From contig NZ_CP094997.1 in assembly GCF_022869785.1 (NCBI RefSeq), forward strand, positions 2,046,001 through 2,110,000: a stretch of DNA of 64,000 nt, read 5' to 3'. Every line of letters begins with the position of its first letter. Position 1 is the stretch's first letter. A model generated the notes under the pieces. It searched no databases. It was given only the letters and a program-made list of their open reading frames with translations, and was not told the origin of the DNA. Below, piece by piece: positions 28,797 to 37,373 of this stretch. This DNA comes from Dyadobacter chenwenxiniae. GTDB taxonomy: Bacteria > Bacteroidota > Bacteroidia > Cytophagales > Spirosomataceae. The translations under genes were made by a program, and so were the position numbers.

Positions 28797-28831
28797 AAAA
28801 AGCCTGCTAATCCGTTGATTTGCAGGCTTTT
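28797..28831 (-). terminator. Intrinsic terminator of tRNA-Lys
   Basis: Read on the minus strand, AAAAGCCTGC and GCAGGCTTTTT form a 10-bp stem followed by a T-rich run, about 25 bp after the tRNA 3' end. Confidence 0.75.
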
Positions 28832-28855
28832 GATGCTTTTTGTTATTTCTTCAAG

Positions 28856-28928
28856 TGATCCCGCTGGGATTCGAACCCAGGACCCATACATTAAAAGTGT
28901 ATTGCTCTACCAGCTGAGCTACGGAATC
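28856..28928 (-). tRNA. tRNA-Lys(TTT)
   Basis: On the reverse strand a 73-nt cloverleaf starts GATTCCGTAGCTCAGCTGG and ends CCCAGCGGGATCA. The acceptor stem GATTCCG/CGGGATC pairs with one G-U. The anticodon stem ATACA/TGTAT-type arm holds the loop CTTTTAA with anticodon TTT (lysine), and the T-arm GGGTTCGAATCCC is perfect. No CCA is encoded. An island with a decayed integrase lies at its 3' side. Confidence 0.95.
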
Positions 28929-28996
28929 CTATTTTTCGGCTGGTTACACTGCTAGCCTCAGCTCATTTCCTCGTACCCCGTTCCTCAATCGTGGTG

Positions 28997-29027
28997 CAAA
29001 GGTACACTTTTAAAATCTCCCTCCAAA
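28997..29027 (-). promoter_or_regulatory. Bacteroidota-type promoter of tRNA-Lys
   Basis: On the minus strand TTTG (29024-29027) and TACCTTTG (28997-29004) match the -33 TTTG and -7 TAnnTTTG consensus with a 19-bp spacer, about 68 bp upstream of the tRNA. Confidence 0.7.
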
Positions 29028-29455
29028 TTGAGGTTGAAAGTTTTTAAGGAATTGAAATTCCTGGTGGATGTAACGTTCTGTTTTAAAGACATATGGCAAG
29101 GAAAAATTTTTTCAACACTGATAAACTTTTTTGCCCGATACGAAAATGAGCCGCTGAACGCGCAGGAGCAGATTTATGACAAAAATATTGTTCTAATCCA
29201 GGAACTTTTTATTAAACGGTTGAACGGCGCACATAAAAATTTTGGTTTTCCCTCTTGCTACTAAATAAATTATTACTACATTTCGAAGGTTTATACTTCT
29301 ACAAACATATTCTATTTGTTATATAATAAATTGTTTACATCCATTACATACTCTTTGTCAAGGAGTTACACTTTCCAGCTACAATTTTCAAATCAGGGCG
29401 TGCCCCTTTAACCTGAAAACGGACCATATCGGCGTTCCGATGTCCTGTTTACGCA
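29028..29455. other. Intergenic stretch between tRNA-Lys and the repeat-protein gene
   Basis: About 430 bp. A 78-codon plus frame (29028-29264) has no recognisable family and starts within the tRNA promoter region, so I do not call it. The remainder is AT-rich non-coding DNA leading to the conserved leader of the repeat-protein gene. Confidence 0.45.
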
Positions 29456-29505
29456 TTTTTTAACCCATACAATTTAATTCTTCAACATTTACCTGTTTAA
29501 CATTG
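29456..29505 (+). promoter_or_regulatory. Conserved 5' leader of the first repeat-protein gene (duplicate at 34692-34741)
   Basis: The ~50 bp before the ATG (TTTTTTAACCCA, then ATTTAATTCTTCAACATTTA, then CCTG-TTAACATTG) recurs almost identically before the second repeat-protein gene. The duplication therefore included the upstream control region, and the two genes are probably expressed alike. No clear TAnnTTTG box is visible in it. Confidence 0.55.
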
Positions 29506-32500
29506 ATGAAATTTTTACAGAAATTAATTTTCGCGAGCGGGTTGCTTGGCCTCATGGCAGCAACGTCGGATGATGCGTTACGGAAAGAGCAGATGGCCGT
29601 GGCGTCGCAGGTGATCTGCGGAACAAAACCTGGAACAAGCCAGCCAATGGTATGGACGCACGACGAGTTCCTGGGCAATGTAGGCGGGAAGCCGGTATAC
29701 ACAATTATCCATCAGAACAGGATCTACATCAGATGGGACGGGAACCCGGACCCTAGCCGAAAAAATCAGGCCTTTGAGAACACAGCGATTTTGCTGCATA
29801 TGGATAACAATAAGTTTCCTAATAACACGGATGGAAACCGGATTGTTAACTCATGTATCAACTCCATTGACCCTAGTACAATGGGTAACAATTATCTGGG
29901 AGCGCAGCAAGGCAACATGATCCCTTGTAACAACAAGCCCATTACAGATGGTTTGATGCTGGGTACATACCGTGGAGGCGATGGCGTCCGGACATTCCAA
30001 TATGCGATCATTAAGGATGGCTTGTTGCGTGTGAATTTTCACCGTGAAACAAACAACTACAGCCGCGATGCCATTTCAATGGGCCTTATCCGTCAGACGC
30101 TCGAAGGTGAAAACGGAAGTTTCATGAACCCGAACATGGGTTTTTCATTGAACTACACCGAGGTGCTGAGCTGCTTCTGGAACGAACTTCCGAAGAATCC
30201 GGATTCAGTGGTTAACCCGGAGCCAAATTGCCCTAGCGGACCTACAATCGGAGGCGTAAGTAACGTTTCACAAACTGGCCTTCGTTTCGCGTATTCAGGT
30301 AACGGCATTCCTAACATTGACTGGAGAATTAAATCCGGCGGCAGTGTGATTCGCTCCGGTAAATCCGGAAATTTGTCTTCTAATAATGTTGACATTTCAT
30401 TCAGCGTTCTCAGCGCCGGAAATTATACCCTGGAAATTGAAGGCGGTGACTGTACTTCATCGGTAAGCGCTGCATCATTTACAGTTAACCAGCCAAACTG
30501 CCCAAGCGGACCAACAATTTCAAGCGTAAAAAATGTTTCACCAACGGCTCTTACAGTTGATTTCAATGGTTCGGGCATTCCTAACCTTACATGGCGCGTA
30601 AAACAAAATGGCAATGTTGTCAGAAACGGCAAAACGGGTAATTTGACTTCTAATTCAGCTTCCATTTCATTTAACAGCCTTGGCGCTGGCACTTACGAAT
30701 TGGAAATAGAAGGTGGGGATTGCAGCTCTTCGGTAAGCGCTTCAAACTTTACGATCGTTCCGGGAACCTGCCCCGGCGGACCTACTTTGGGCACGATAAG
30801 CAATATTTCGGCTTCTGGCTTGCGCTTCCAATTCGACGGTAACGGCGTTCCTAACATTACATGGAGAATTAAATCCGGTCCTGAGGTAGTGCGTAACGGA
30901 AAAACGCCTGGCTTGACTTCTTCACTTGTTGACATTTCATTCGCTGCATTGAACGGTGGAAATTATACATTGGAAATCGAAGGCGGCGACTGTATCTCCT
31001 CCGTTAGCTCAAAAAGTTTCTCGGTTGGTTCAACGAACTGCCCTTCCGGACCAGCAATTACCACTATCAAAAATGTGTCATCAACAGGCTTAACGGTCGA
31101 TTTTGATGGCGTGGGAGTTTCAAGCGTTACATGGCGTGTGAAACAAGGCGGCAACACAGTGGCCAGTGGCAATACCGGAAATCTGAGCTCAAACTCGGCT
31201 TCGATTACATTTTCTGCATTGGGCACCGGCAATTATACATTGGAAATCGAAGGTGGAAACTGTTCCTCATCTGTGAGCACTTCCAACTTCTCAGTATCTC
31301 AGCCTAACTGTGCTAGCGGACCCACAATCACGACCATCAAGAACATTTCCGGCACGAGTCTGACGGTTGATTTCAACGGCTCAGGCATTCCAAATCTTAC
31401 TTGGCGTGTAAAACAAAATGGTAATGTTGTCAGAAATGGCAAAACTGGAAACCTTGGCTCAAACTCTGCTACTATAACATTTGCAAGCTTGGGCGCGGGC
31501 ACTTATTCGCTGGAAATTGAAGGCGGCGATTGCGTTTCTTCGGTTAGCGCTTCCAACTTTACAGTTAACCCAGGCACCTGCCCTGGCGGACCTACTTTGG
31601 GCACCATCAGCAATATTTCGGCCTCTGGCTTGCGCTTCCAATTCGACGGTAACGGCGTTCCTAACATTACATGGAGAATTAAATCCGGTCCTGAGGTAGT
31701 GCGTAACGGAAAAACGCCTGGCTTGACTTCTTCACTTGTTGACATTTCTTTCGCTGCATTGAACGGTGGAAATTATACATTGGAAATCGAAGGCGGCGAT
31801 TGTATCTCCTCCGTTAGCTCAAAAAGTTTCTCGGTCGGTTCAACGAACTGCCCTTCCGGACCAGCAATTACCACTATCAAAAATGTGTCATCAACAGGCT
31901 TAACGGTTGATTTTGATGGCGTGGGAGTTTCAAGCGTTACATGGCGTGTGAAACAAGGCGGCAACACAGTGGCCAGTGGCAATACCGGAAATCTGAGCTC
32001 AAACTCGGCTTCGATTACATTTTCTGCATTGAGCACCGGCAATTATACTTTGGAAATCGAAGGTGGAAACTGTTCCTCATCTGTTAGCACTTCCAACTTC
32101 TCAGTATCTCAGCCTAACTGTGCCAGCGGACCTACAATCACGACCATCAAGAACATTTCCGGCACGAGTCTGACGGTTGATTTCAACGGCTCAGGCATTC
32201 CAAACCTTACCTGGCGTGTAAAACAAAATGGTAATGTTGTCAGAAATGGCAAAACTGGAAATCTTGGCTCAAACTCTGCTACAATAACATTTGCAAGCTT
32301 GGGCGCGGGCACTTATTCGCTTGAAATTGAAGGTGGGGATTGCGTTTCTTCGGTTAGCGCGTCCAACTTCAATGTAACAAATGCAAACTGCACCAGCGGC
32401 CCGACACTTGTGGCAGTGACCAACATTTCGCAAACGGGCTTACGTTTTCAATTTGATGGAATCGGCGTGCCTAACATCACTTGGAGAATCAAATCTGGCG

Positions 32501-34563
32501 CTAACGTTGTTCGTTCTGGCAAAACCGGAGCATTGACTTCCGCCCTGGTTGACATTACGTTTGAGGCGATTAGCAATGGATCTTACACATTGGAGGTTGA
32601 AGGTGGTGACTGTATTTCTTCGGTTAATTCAAGAGCTTTTGCAATTGGCCAGGCCAATTGCCCTGCCGGACCGAAAATTACAAATATCAGAAACATTTCA
32701 GCGACTGGTTTAACAGTCGACTACAGTGGTACAGGCGTGTCAAGATTAACATGGCGCATTAAATCAGGTGCATCTGTTCTTGCAAGTGGAAGAACTGGCA
32801 ACCTGGGGTCTAATTCTGCCTCAATCACCTATCCTAGCCTTATAGCAGGAACATATATACTGGAAATTGAAGGTGGCGACTGTACTTCGGCTGTTCACGC
32901 TTGGTACTTCCCTATAACAACGGCAAACTGCGCAAGCGGTCCAACCATTTCTAGCATCAAAAATGTTTCTGGAACAGGTCTGACAGTTGACTTTAACGGT
33001 TCAGGCGTTTCTGCTCTGACTTGGAGGATTAAACAAGGCGGTACTACACTTGCAAGTGGAAAAACGGGCACTTTGAGTTCAAACTCTGCTTCCTTAACAT
33101 TTGCCAGCCTTGCAGCAGGCACGTATTCTCTTGAAATTGAAGGTGGCAATTGTGTTTCTTCAGTTAGTTCAAGAGCCTTCTCAATTGCACTGGCCAACTG
33201 CCCTGCCGGACCGAAAATTACAAATATCAGAAACATTTCAGCAACTGGTTTGACAGTCGATTACAGTGGTACAGGCGTGTCAAGATTAACATGGCGCATT
33301 AAATCAGGTGCATCTGTTCTTGCAAGTGGAAGAACTGGCAACCTGGGGTCTAATTCTGCCTCAATCACCTATCCTAGCCTTATAGCAGGAACATATATAC
33401 TGGAAATTGAAGGTGGCGACTGTACTTCGGCTGTTCACGCTTGGTACTTCCCCATAACAACGACAAACTGCGCAAGCGGACCAACCATTTCTAGCATCAA
33501 AAATGTTTCTGGAACAGGTCTAACAGTTGACTTTAACGGTTCAGGTGTTTCTGCTCTGACTTGGAGAGTCAAACAAGGTGGAACTACATTAGCAAGTGGA
33601 AAAACGGGCACTTTGAGTTCAAACTCTGCCTCCTTAACATTTGCCAGCCTTGCAACAGGGACGTATTCTCTTGAAATTGAAGGTGGCAGTTGCACTTCGC
33701 TTGTTAGCACTTCTAATTTCAATGTTACTACAACAGACAGCCGTCCTCCATGTCAGTTCGGACCATTGTTGAAATCCATTACAGATCCAAAAGCAACCGA
33801 GCTCACGTTCAACTTCCATGGAGAGAATGTTGCCAGCATTGATTGGAAAATCCTTCAAGGCGCTACCGTAATCCGTTCGGCACGTATTCAATTAACCAGC
33901 GACCGTCCAACAATTACTTACGCGGCGCTTGAACCGGGGTCCTACACGCTCGCAATTGAGGGAGGTGCCTGCAGATCTGAGGCGCAGACAATGAGCTTCC
34001 AGATCGGGGGAGGCGTAATGCCAGTTCCTGTTGCGAGATTTGAGGCTGCTCCTGCAACCGAAGGAGTGGAATTGGCCTGGACTGCTCCGGAGCAAAAAGA
34101 CGGAAGTGGGTTTGAGGTTATTCGTTACAACGGCAACTTAAAAACTTCCGCAGTGATCGGTCACATTTCATCGTCTGATCAGCAAGTTGGCGAATACAAG
34201 TTTGTTGATAAAACACCACTTTTCGGAGTCAATCACTACCAGCTGAATGTGATCGATAAAAATGGCACTTACTCAAAAAGTGAAATTGTCAATGCTCGTT
34301 ACGAAGTGATTGATAAAGTCATTGTTTCCCCTAACCCTGTTAAAGATTTCGTGAACATAGAGTTCTATTCGAAAGTTGCAGGACAGGGAAAACTTGAAAC
34401 ATTCAATATCAGTGGTGTTAAAGTGAATGCTGTCCAGCCAACGATTAAAGAAGGACTCAACAAAGTCTCGCTTAACGTAACTGGTTTAGCTGACGGCCAT
34501 TATTTTATTAAAGTTTATTACGGAGTTCAGGAAATGAACCTTAGATTCTTCAAGTCTAACTAA
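29506..34563 (+). CDS. Large secreted repeat protein with type IX secretion sorting domain
   Basis: 1685 residues from the ATG at 29506; a TTG three bases earlier is not preferred. A signal peptide (FLQKLIFASGLLGLMAATS) is followed by a unique domain (about 30-240) with WTHDEFLGNVGGKPVYTII and YIRWDGNPDPSRK. Then come 13 tandem Ig-like repeats of exactly 90 residues (about 241-1410), each with a Cys after the start (NCxxGP) and a Cys in LEIEGGDC that may form a disulfide, and one divergent repeat (to about 1500). A fibronectin-like domain and a Por-type C-terminal sorting domain (VSPNPVKDFVNIEF ... GHYFIKVYY) end the protein. It should be exported by the type IX system and anchored or released at the surface. 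An adhesin-like role is inference. Confidence 0.9.
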   Translation: MKFLQKLIFASGLLGLMAATSDDALRKEQMAVASQVICGTKPGTSQPMVWTHDEFLGNVGGKPVYTIIHQNRIYIRWDGNPDPSRKNQAFENTAILLHMDNNKFPNNTDGNRIVNSCINSIDPSTMGNNYLGAQQGNMIPCNNKPITDGLMLGTYRGGDGVRTFQYAIIKDGLLRVNFHRETNNYSRDAISMGLIRQTLEGENGSFMNPNMGFSLNYTEVLSCFWNELPKNPDSVVNPEPNCPSGPTIGGVSNVSQTGLRFAYSGNGIPNIDWRIKSGGSVIRSGKSGNLSSNNVDISFSVLSAGNYTLEIEGGDCTSSVSAASFTVNQPNCPSGPTISSVKNVSPTALTVDFNGSGIPNLTWRVKQNGNVVRNGKTGNLTSNSASISFNSLGAGTYELEIEGGDCSSSVSASNFTIVPGTCPGGPTLGTISNISASGLRFQFDGNGVPNITWRIKSGPEVVRNGKTPGLTSSLVDISFAALNGGNYTLEIEGGDCISSVSSKSFSVGSTNCPSGPAITTIKNVSSTGLTVDFDGVGVSSVTWRVKQGGNTVASGNTGNLSSNSASITFSALGTGNYTLEIEGGNCSSSVSTSNFSVSQPNCASGPTITTIKNISGTSLTVDFNGSGIPNLTWRVKQNGNVVRNGKTGNLGSNSATITFASLGAGTYSLEIEGGDCVSSVSASNFTVNPGTCPGGPTLGTISNISASGLRFQFDGNGVPNITWRIKSGPEVVRNGKTPGLTSSLVDISFAALNGGNYTLEIEGGDCISSVSSKSFSVGSTNCPSGPAITTIKNVSSTGLTVDFDGVGVSSVTWRVKQGGNTVASGNTGNLSSNSASITFSALSTGNYTLEIEGGNCSSSVSTSNFSVSQPNCASGPTITTIKNISGTSLTVDFNGSGIPNLTWRVKQNGNVVRNGKTGNLGSNSATITFASLGAGTYSLEIEGGDCVSSVSASNFNVTNANCTSGPTLVAVTNISQTGLRFQFDGIGVPNITWRIKSGANVVRSGKTGALTSALVDITFEAISNGSYTLEVEGGDCISSVNSRAFAIGQANCPAGPKITNIRNISATGLTVDYSGTGVSRLTWRIKSGASVLASGRTGNLGSNSASITYPSLIAGTYILEIEGGDCTSAVHAWYFPITTANCASGPTISSIKNVSGTGLTVDFNGSGVSALTWRIKQGGTTLASGKTGTLSSNSASLTFASLAAGTYSLEIEGGNCVSSVSSRAFSIALANCPAGPKITNIRNISATGLTVDYSGTGVSRLTWRIKSGASVLASGRTGNLGSNSASITYPSLIAGTYILEIEGGDCTSAVHAWYFPITTTNCASGPTISSIKNVSGTGLTVDFNGSGVSALTWRVKQGGTTLASGKTGTLSSNSASLTFASLATGTYSLEIEGGSCTSLVSTSNFNVTTTDSRPPCQFGPLLKSITDPKATELTFNFHGENVASIDWKILQGATVIRSARIQLTSDRPTITYAALEPGSYTLAIEGGACRSEAQTMSFQIGGGVMPVPVARFEAAPATEGVELAWTAPEQKDGSGFEVIRYNGNLKTSAVIGHISSSDQQVGEYKFVDKTPLFGVNHYQLNVIDKNGTYSKSEIVNARYEVIDKVIVSPNPVKDFVNIEFYSKVAGQGKLETFNISGVKVNAVQPTIKEGLNKVSLNVTGLADGHYFIKVYYGVQEMNLRFFKSN
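30226..33735 (+). repeat. 13 x 270-bp in-frame repeat array with higher-order copies
   Basis: The codons for CxxGP recur every 270 bp (about 30240, 30510, 30780 and so on to 33480). Units 3-5 (about 30769-31578) and units 6-8 (31579-32388) are almost identical over 810 bp, and units 10-11 (about 32659-33198) match units 12-13 (33199-33738) over 540 bp. This shows recent block duplication on top of an older single-unit expansion. Confidence 0.9.
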
Positions 34564-34574
34564 GAATAAGGCAT

Positions 34575-34613
34575 AAAAAAGGCTGTGGCAGAAATGTCGC
34601 AGCCTTTTTTTTT
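34575..34613 (+). terminator. Intrinsic terminator after the first repeat-protein gene
   Basis: AGGCTGTGGCA and TGTCGCAGCCT pair (with G-U pairs) around GAAA and are followed by nine T, 12 bp after the stop codon. Confidence 0.9.
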
Positions 34614-34691
34614 AAACCTTCGCTGCAAACGGATCGAGATTGATATCTGGTGTTACCAAACACTTCATCACCCTAAGTATTCCCAAAGCAC

Positions 34692-34741
34692 TTTTTTAAC
34701 CCAAATAATTTAATTCTTCAACATTTACCTGATTAACATTG
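34692..34741 (+). promoter_or_regulatory. Conserved 5' leader of the second repeat-protein gene
   Basis: Near-identical copy of 29456-29505, including ATTTAATTCTTCAACATTTA and the TTAACATTG directly before the ATG. It marks the upstream limit of the gene duplication. Confidence 0.55.
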
Positions 34742-36808
34742 ATGAAATTCTTACAAAAGCTAGCGTATGCGAGTGGGTTGTTAAGCCTCATGATGGCTGC
34801 AACCCCCGATGACGAGTTGCAAAAGAATCAGTTTGCTTTTGCAACGCAGGTTAATTGCGGAGGCAGGACCTGGACACACGATGAGTTACTGGGTAATGTA
34901 GGTGGAAGGCCAGTCTACACGATTATCAACCAGAACAGGATCTACATCAGATGGGATGGAAACCCGGACCAGAGCCGCAAATCGCAGGCATTTGATAACA
35001 CGGCCATCCTGTTGCACATGGATAACAACCGGTTCCCTAACGATGCCAACGGAAACCGCATTGTCAATTCTTGCGTCAACTCCATTGACCCAAGCACAAT
35101 GGGCAACAATTATCTGGGAACGCAGCAGGGAAATATGATCCCTTGTAATGGTAAACCCATTACAGACGGCTTGCGACTTGGAACATATATTGGTGGCGAT
35201 AATGTAAAAACATACCAGTATGCGATCATAAAAGACGGTTTGTTACGCGTCAATTTTCACCGCGAAACGAATACATACAGCCGCGACGCGATCTCAATGG
35301 GTTTGATTCGTCAGACCATCGAAGGTGAAAATGGTAGCTCGATGAATCCTAATATGGGCTTCACATTGAATTACAATGAGGTTTTGAGCTGCTTTTGGAA
35401 CGAACTTCCTAAAAACCCCGATTCGGTTGTTGATCCCGAACCAAACTGCCCGGGTGGCCCGACATTGGGTACAATCAGCAATGTTTCCCAGACAGCTCTG
35501 CGTTTTAGTTACAGCGGTAACGGAATTCCAAACATTGATTGGAGAATCAAATCCGGTTCAACTGTTGTGCGTTCCGGCAAAACAGGAACATTGAGTTCTA
35601 CAAACGTTGACATTTCATTCTCTACATTGTCTGCTGGAAATTACACATTGGAAATTGAAGGCGGCGATTGCAAATCTTCTGTTAGCACATCCAACTTCAA
35701 TATTACGCCTCCAAATTGCGCTGGCGGCCCCACAATTGCTACGATCGCCAACGCTTCTACAACCGCTTTGATGCTAACCGTCAACGGAACAAACATTCCG
35801 AACCTTACTTGGAGGATTAAAAAGAACGGAAACACAGTTGCTAACGGCAAAACCGGAGGCTTGACAGCCAATAGCGTGCAGATCACTTACCCTGCACAAT
35901 CATTGGGGACTTATACGCTTGAAATTGAAGGCGGTGATTGCGTTTCTTCTGTCAGTTCAAAATCTTTTGACATCACAAGTGCCGACAGCCGCATGCCATG
36001 TGCATTAGGTCCAAATCTCAAAGGGATCAGTGATCCTAAGAGCACCGAACTTGTTTTCAACTTTCACGGTGAAAACGTTGCGAGCATTGATTGGAAGATC
36101 ATGAAAGGATCCAACATGATGCGTTCAGCACGCGTGAATCTACAAAGTGACCGTCCGAAAATTACCTTTGCGGCGCTTCCCGACGGCGATTATATATTGG
36201 CGATTGAGGGTGGATCATGCAAATCTAGTGTTCAGACCATGGCTTTCAAAGTTGGAGAGGCACTTCCAATCCATATTTCGAGATTCGACGGAACACCTGT
36301 GAGCAATGGTGTAGAGCTATCCTGGAATGTTGCAGAAGAAAAGGATGGCAAAGGCTTTGAAATCATCCGCTTTGACAGCCAGATGAAATCTGGTTCGGTT
36401 ATTGGAACAATGCCATTGTCAGACAAGAGAGTTGGCGAATATAAATTCCTGGATAAAGCGCCGCTTTACGGCAACAACTATTACCAGTTGAAAATGGTCG
36501 ACGAAGACGGCTCGTTCCTGACGAGCAGGATTATCACCGTTCGCTATGACGCGATCAGCGAAGCGGTTGTTGCGCCAAATCCGGTTAAAGAACTCGTTAG
36601 TGTTGAGTTTGTTTCCAAAACTGCCGGGAAAGGAAAAGTTGAAACTTACAGCTTAACCGGTGTCAAAATGAACACGACCCAATCGGATATCGTGGCAGGG
36701 AAAAACAAAATATCGCTTAACGTAACAGGATTGAACGATGGTCATTACTTCCTGAAAGTGTACTACGGAGATCAGGAGATGAACATGAGATTCTTTAAAA
36801 TCAGATAA
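34742..36808 (+). CDS. Short paralogue of the secreted repeat protein, type IX sorting domain
   Basis: 688 residues from the ATG at 34742. It shares the signal peptide, the unique N-terminal domain (WTHDELLGNVGGRPVYTII, YIRWDGNPDQSRK) and the C-terminal part (fibronectin-like segment, then VAPNPVKELVSVEF ... GHYFLKVYYGDQEM sorting domain) with the gene upstream. It has only two canonical 90-residue repeats plus the divergent last one (ALGPNLKGISDPKSTELVF). The pair is thus a tandem duplication in which one copy expanded its repeat array about six-fold or the other contracted. Both are flanked by their own terminators, so they are separate transcripts. Confidence 0.9.
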   Translation: MKFLQKLAYASGLLSLMMAATPDDELQKNQFAFATQVNCGGRTWTHDELLGNVGGRPVYTIINQNRIYIRWDGNPDQSRKSQAFDNTAILLHMDNNRFPNDANGNRIVNSCVNSIDPSTMGNNYLGTQQGNMIPCNGKPITDGLRLGTYIGGDNVKTYQYAIIKDGLLRVNFHRETNTYSRDAISMGLIRQTIEGENGSSMNPNMGFTLNYNEVLSCFWNELPKNPDSVVDPEPNCPGGPTLGTISNVSQTALRFSYSGNGIPNIDWRIKSGSTVVRSGKTGTLSSTNVDISFSTLSAGNYTLEIEGGDCKSSVSTSNFNITPPNCAGGPTIATIANASTTALMLTVNGTNIPNLTWRIKKNGNTVANGKTGGLTANSVQITYPAQSLGTYTLEIEGGDCVSSVSSKSFDITSADSRMPCALGPNLKGISDPKSTELVFNFHGENVASIDWKIMKGSNMMRSARVNLQSDRPKITFAALPDGDYILAIEGGSCKSSVQTMAFKVGEALPIHISRFDGTPVSNGVELSWNVAEEKDGKGFEIIRFDSQMKSGSVIGTMPLSDKRVGEYKFLDKAPLYGNNYYQLKMVDEDGSFLTSRIITVRYDAISEAVVAPNPVKELVSVEFVSKTAGKGKVETYSLTGVKMNTTQSDIVAGKNKISLNVTGLNDGHYFLKVYYGDQEMNMRFFKIR

Positions 36809-36826
36809 GTATTGCAAATGGTTTGA

Positions 36827-36862
36827 AATGGCTGCGACGCATTGTGTCGCAGCCATTTTTTT
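36827..36862 (+). terminator. Intrinsic terminator after the second repeat-protein gene
   Basis: AATGGCTGCGAC and GTCGCAGCCATT form a perfect 12-bp stem followed by a T run, about 20 bp after the stop codon. Confidence 0.9.
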
Positions 36863-37013
36863 ATGCGGTCGTTTCAAGGTAAATCAATGATTTGGCCAGC
36901 CAGCTCACAAATTGCTTAAAAAAATTCGCCTGTTGATGTCCAATCAGGCGAATGTCATTTGTAATGCGGATATAAAATCTAAACCATTTACTTTAACTAA
37001 AAAACAGAAAAAC

Positions 37014-37370
37014 ATGGACGAGTACATCATCCTTATGCGGCTTGACTTACTGACAAAGGAAGCCCAGCCTTCGCCAGAGCAAATGCAGGAATATATGAAA
37101 CAATATCATGACTGGGTTGGCAGCATTGAAGCGGAGAATAAGTTTTCCGGTGGCAAAGGCTTGTCGATTGAAGGGAAGGTTTTGAAATACAATGATGTTA
37201 TCACCGACGGACCTTTTGCTGAGATCAAGGAATCCATCGCGGGCTTTATCATGATTAAGGCAGAGAATTTTGAGGAAGCCGTTAAAATCGCACAAGCCTG
37301 CCCGATTCTCAAAGGCGAAGGCAACAGTGTCGAAGTCCGTAAAATAATCTCGGTTCACGAAACGAATTGA
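37014..37370 (+). CDS. YCII-family (DGPF-domain) protein
   Basis: 118 residues from the ATG at 37014 (MDEYIILMRLDLLTKEAQPS), the normal start for the family; the frame is open upstream without family character. The hallmark ITDGPFAEIKESIAGFIMIK, with the name-giving DGPF motif, and the C-terminal IAQACPILKGEGNSVEVRKI are clear. YCII/DGPF proteins are small ferredoxin-like proteins. Their genes are known to sit beside ECF42-type sigma factors, exactly as here: the sigma gene begins three bases after the stop codon. Confidence 0.92.
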   Translation: MDEYIILMRLDLLTKEAQPSPEQMQEYMKQYHDWVGSIEAENKFSGGKGLSIEGKVLKYNDVITDGPFAEIKESIAGFIMIKAENFEEAVKIAQACPILKGEGNSVEVRKIISVHETN

Positions 37371-37373
37371 ATT

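Noticed and set aside
29028..29264. 78-codon plus frame beside tRNA-Lys
   Set aside because: Starts at the tRNA promoter, has no family signature and an AT-driven composition.
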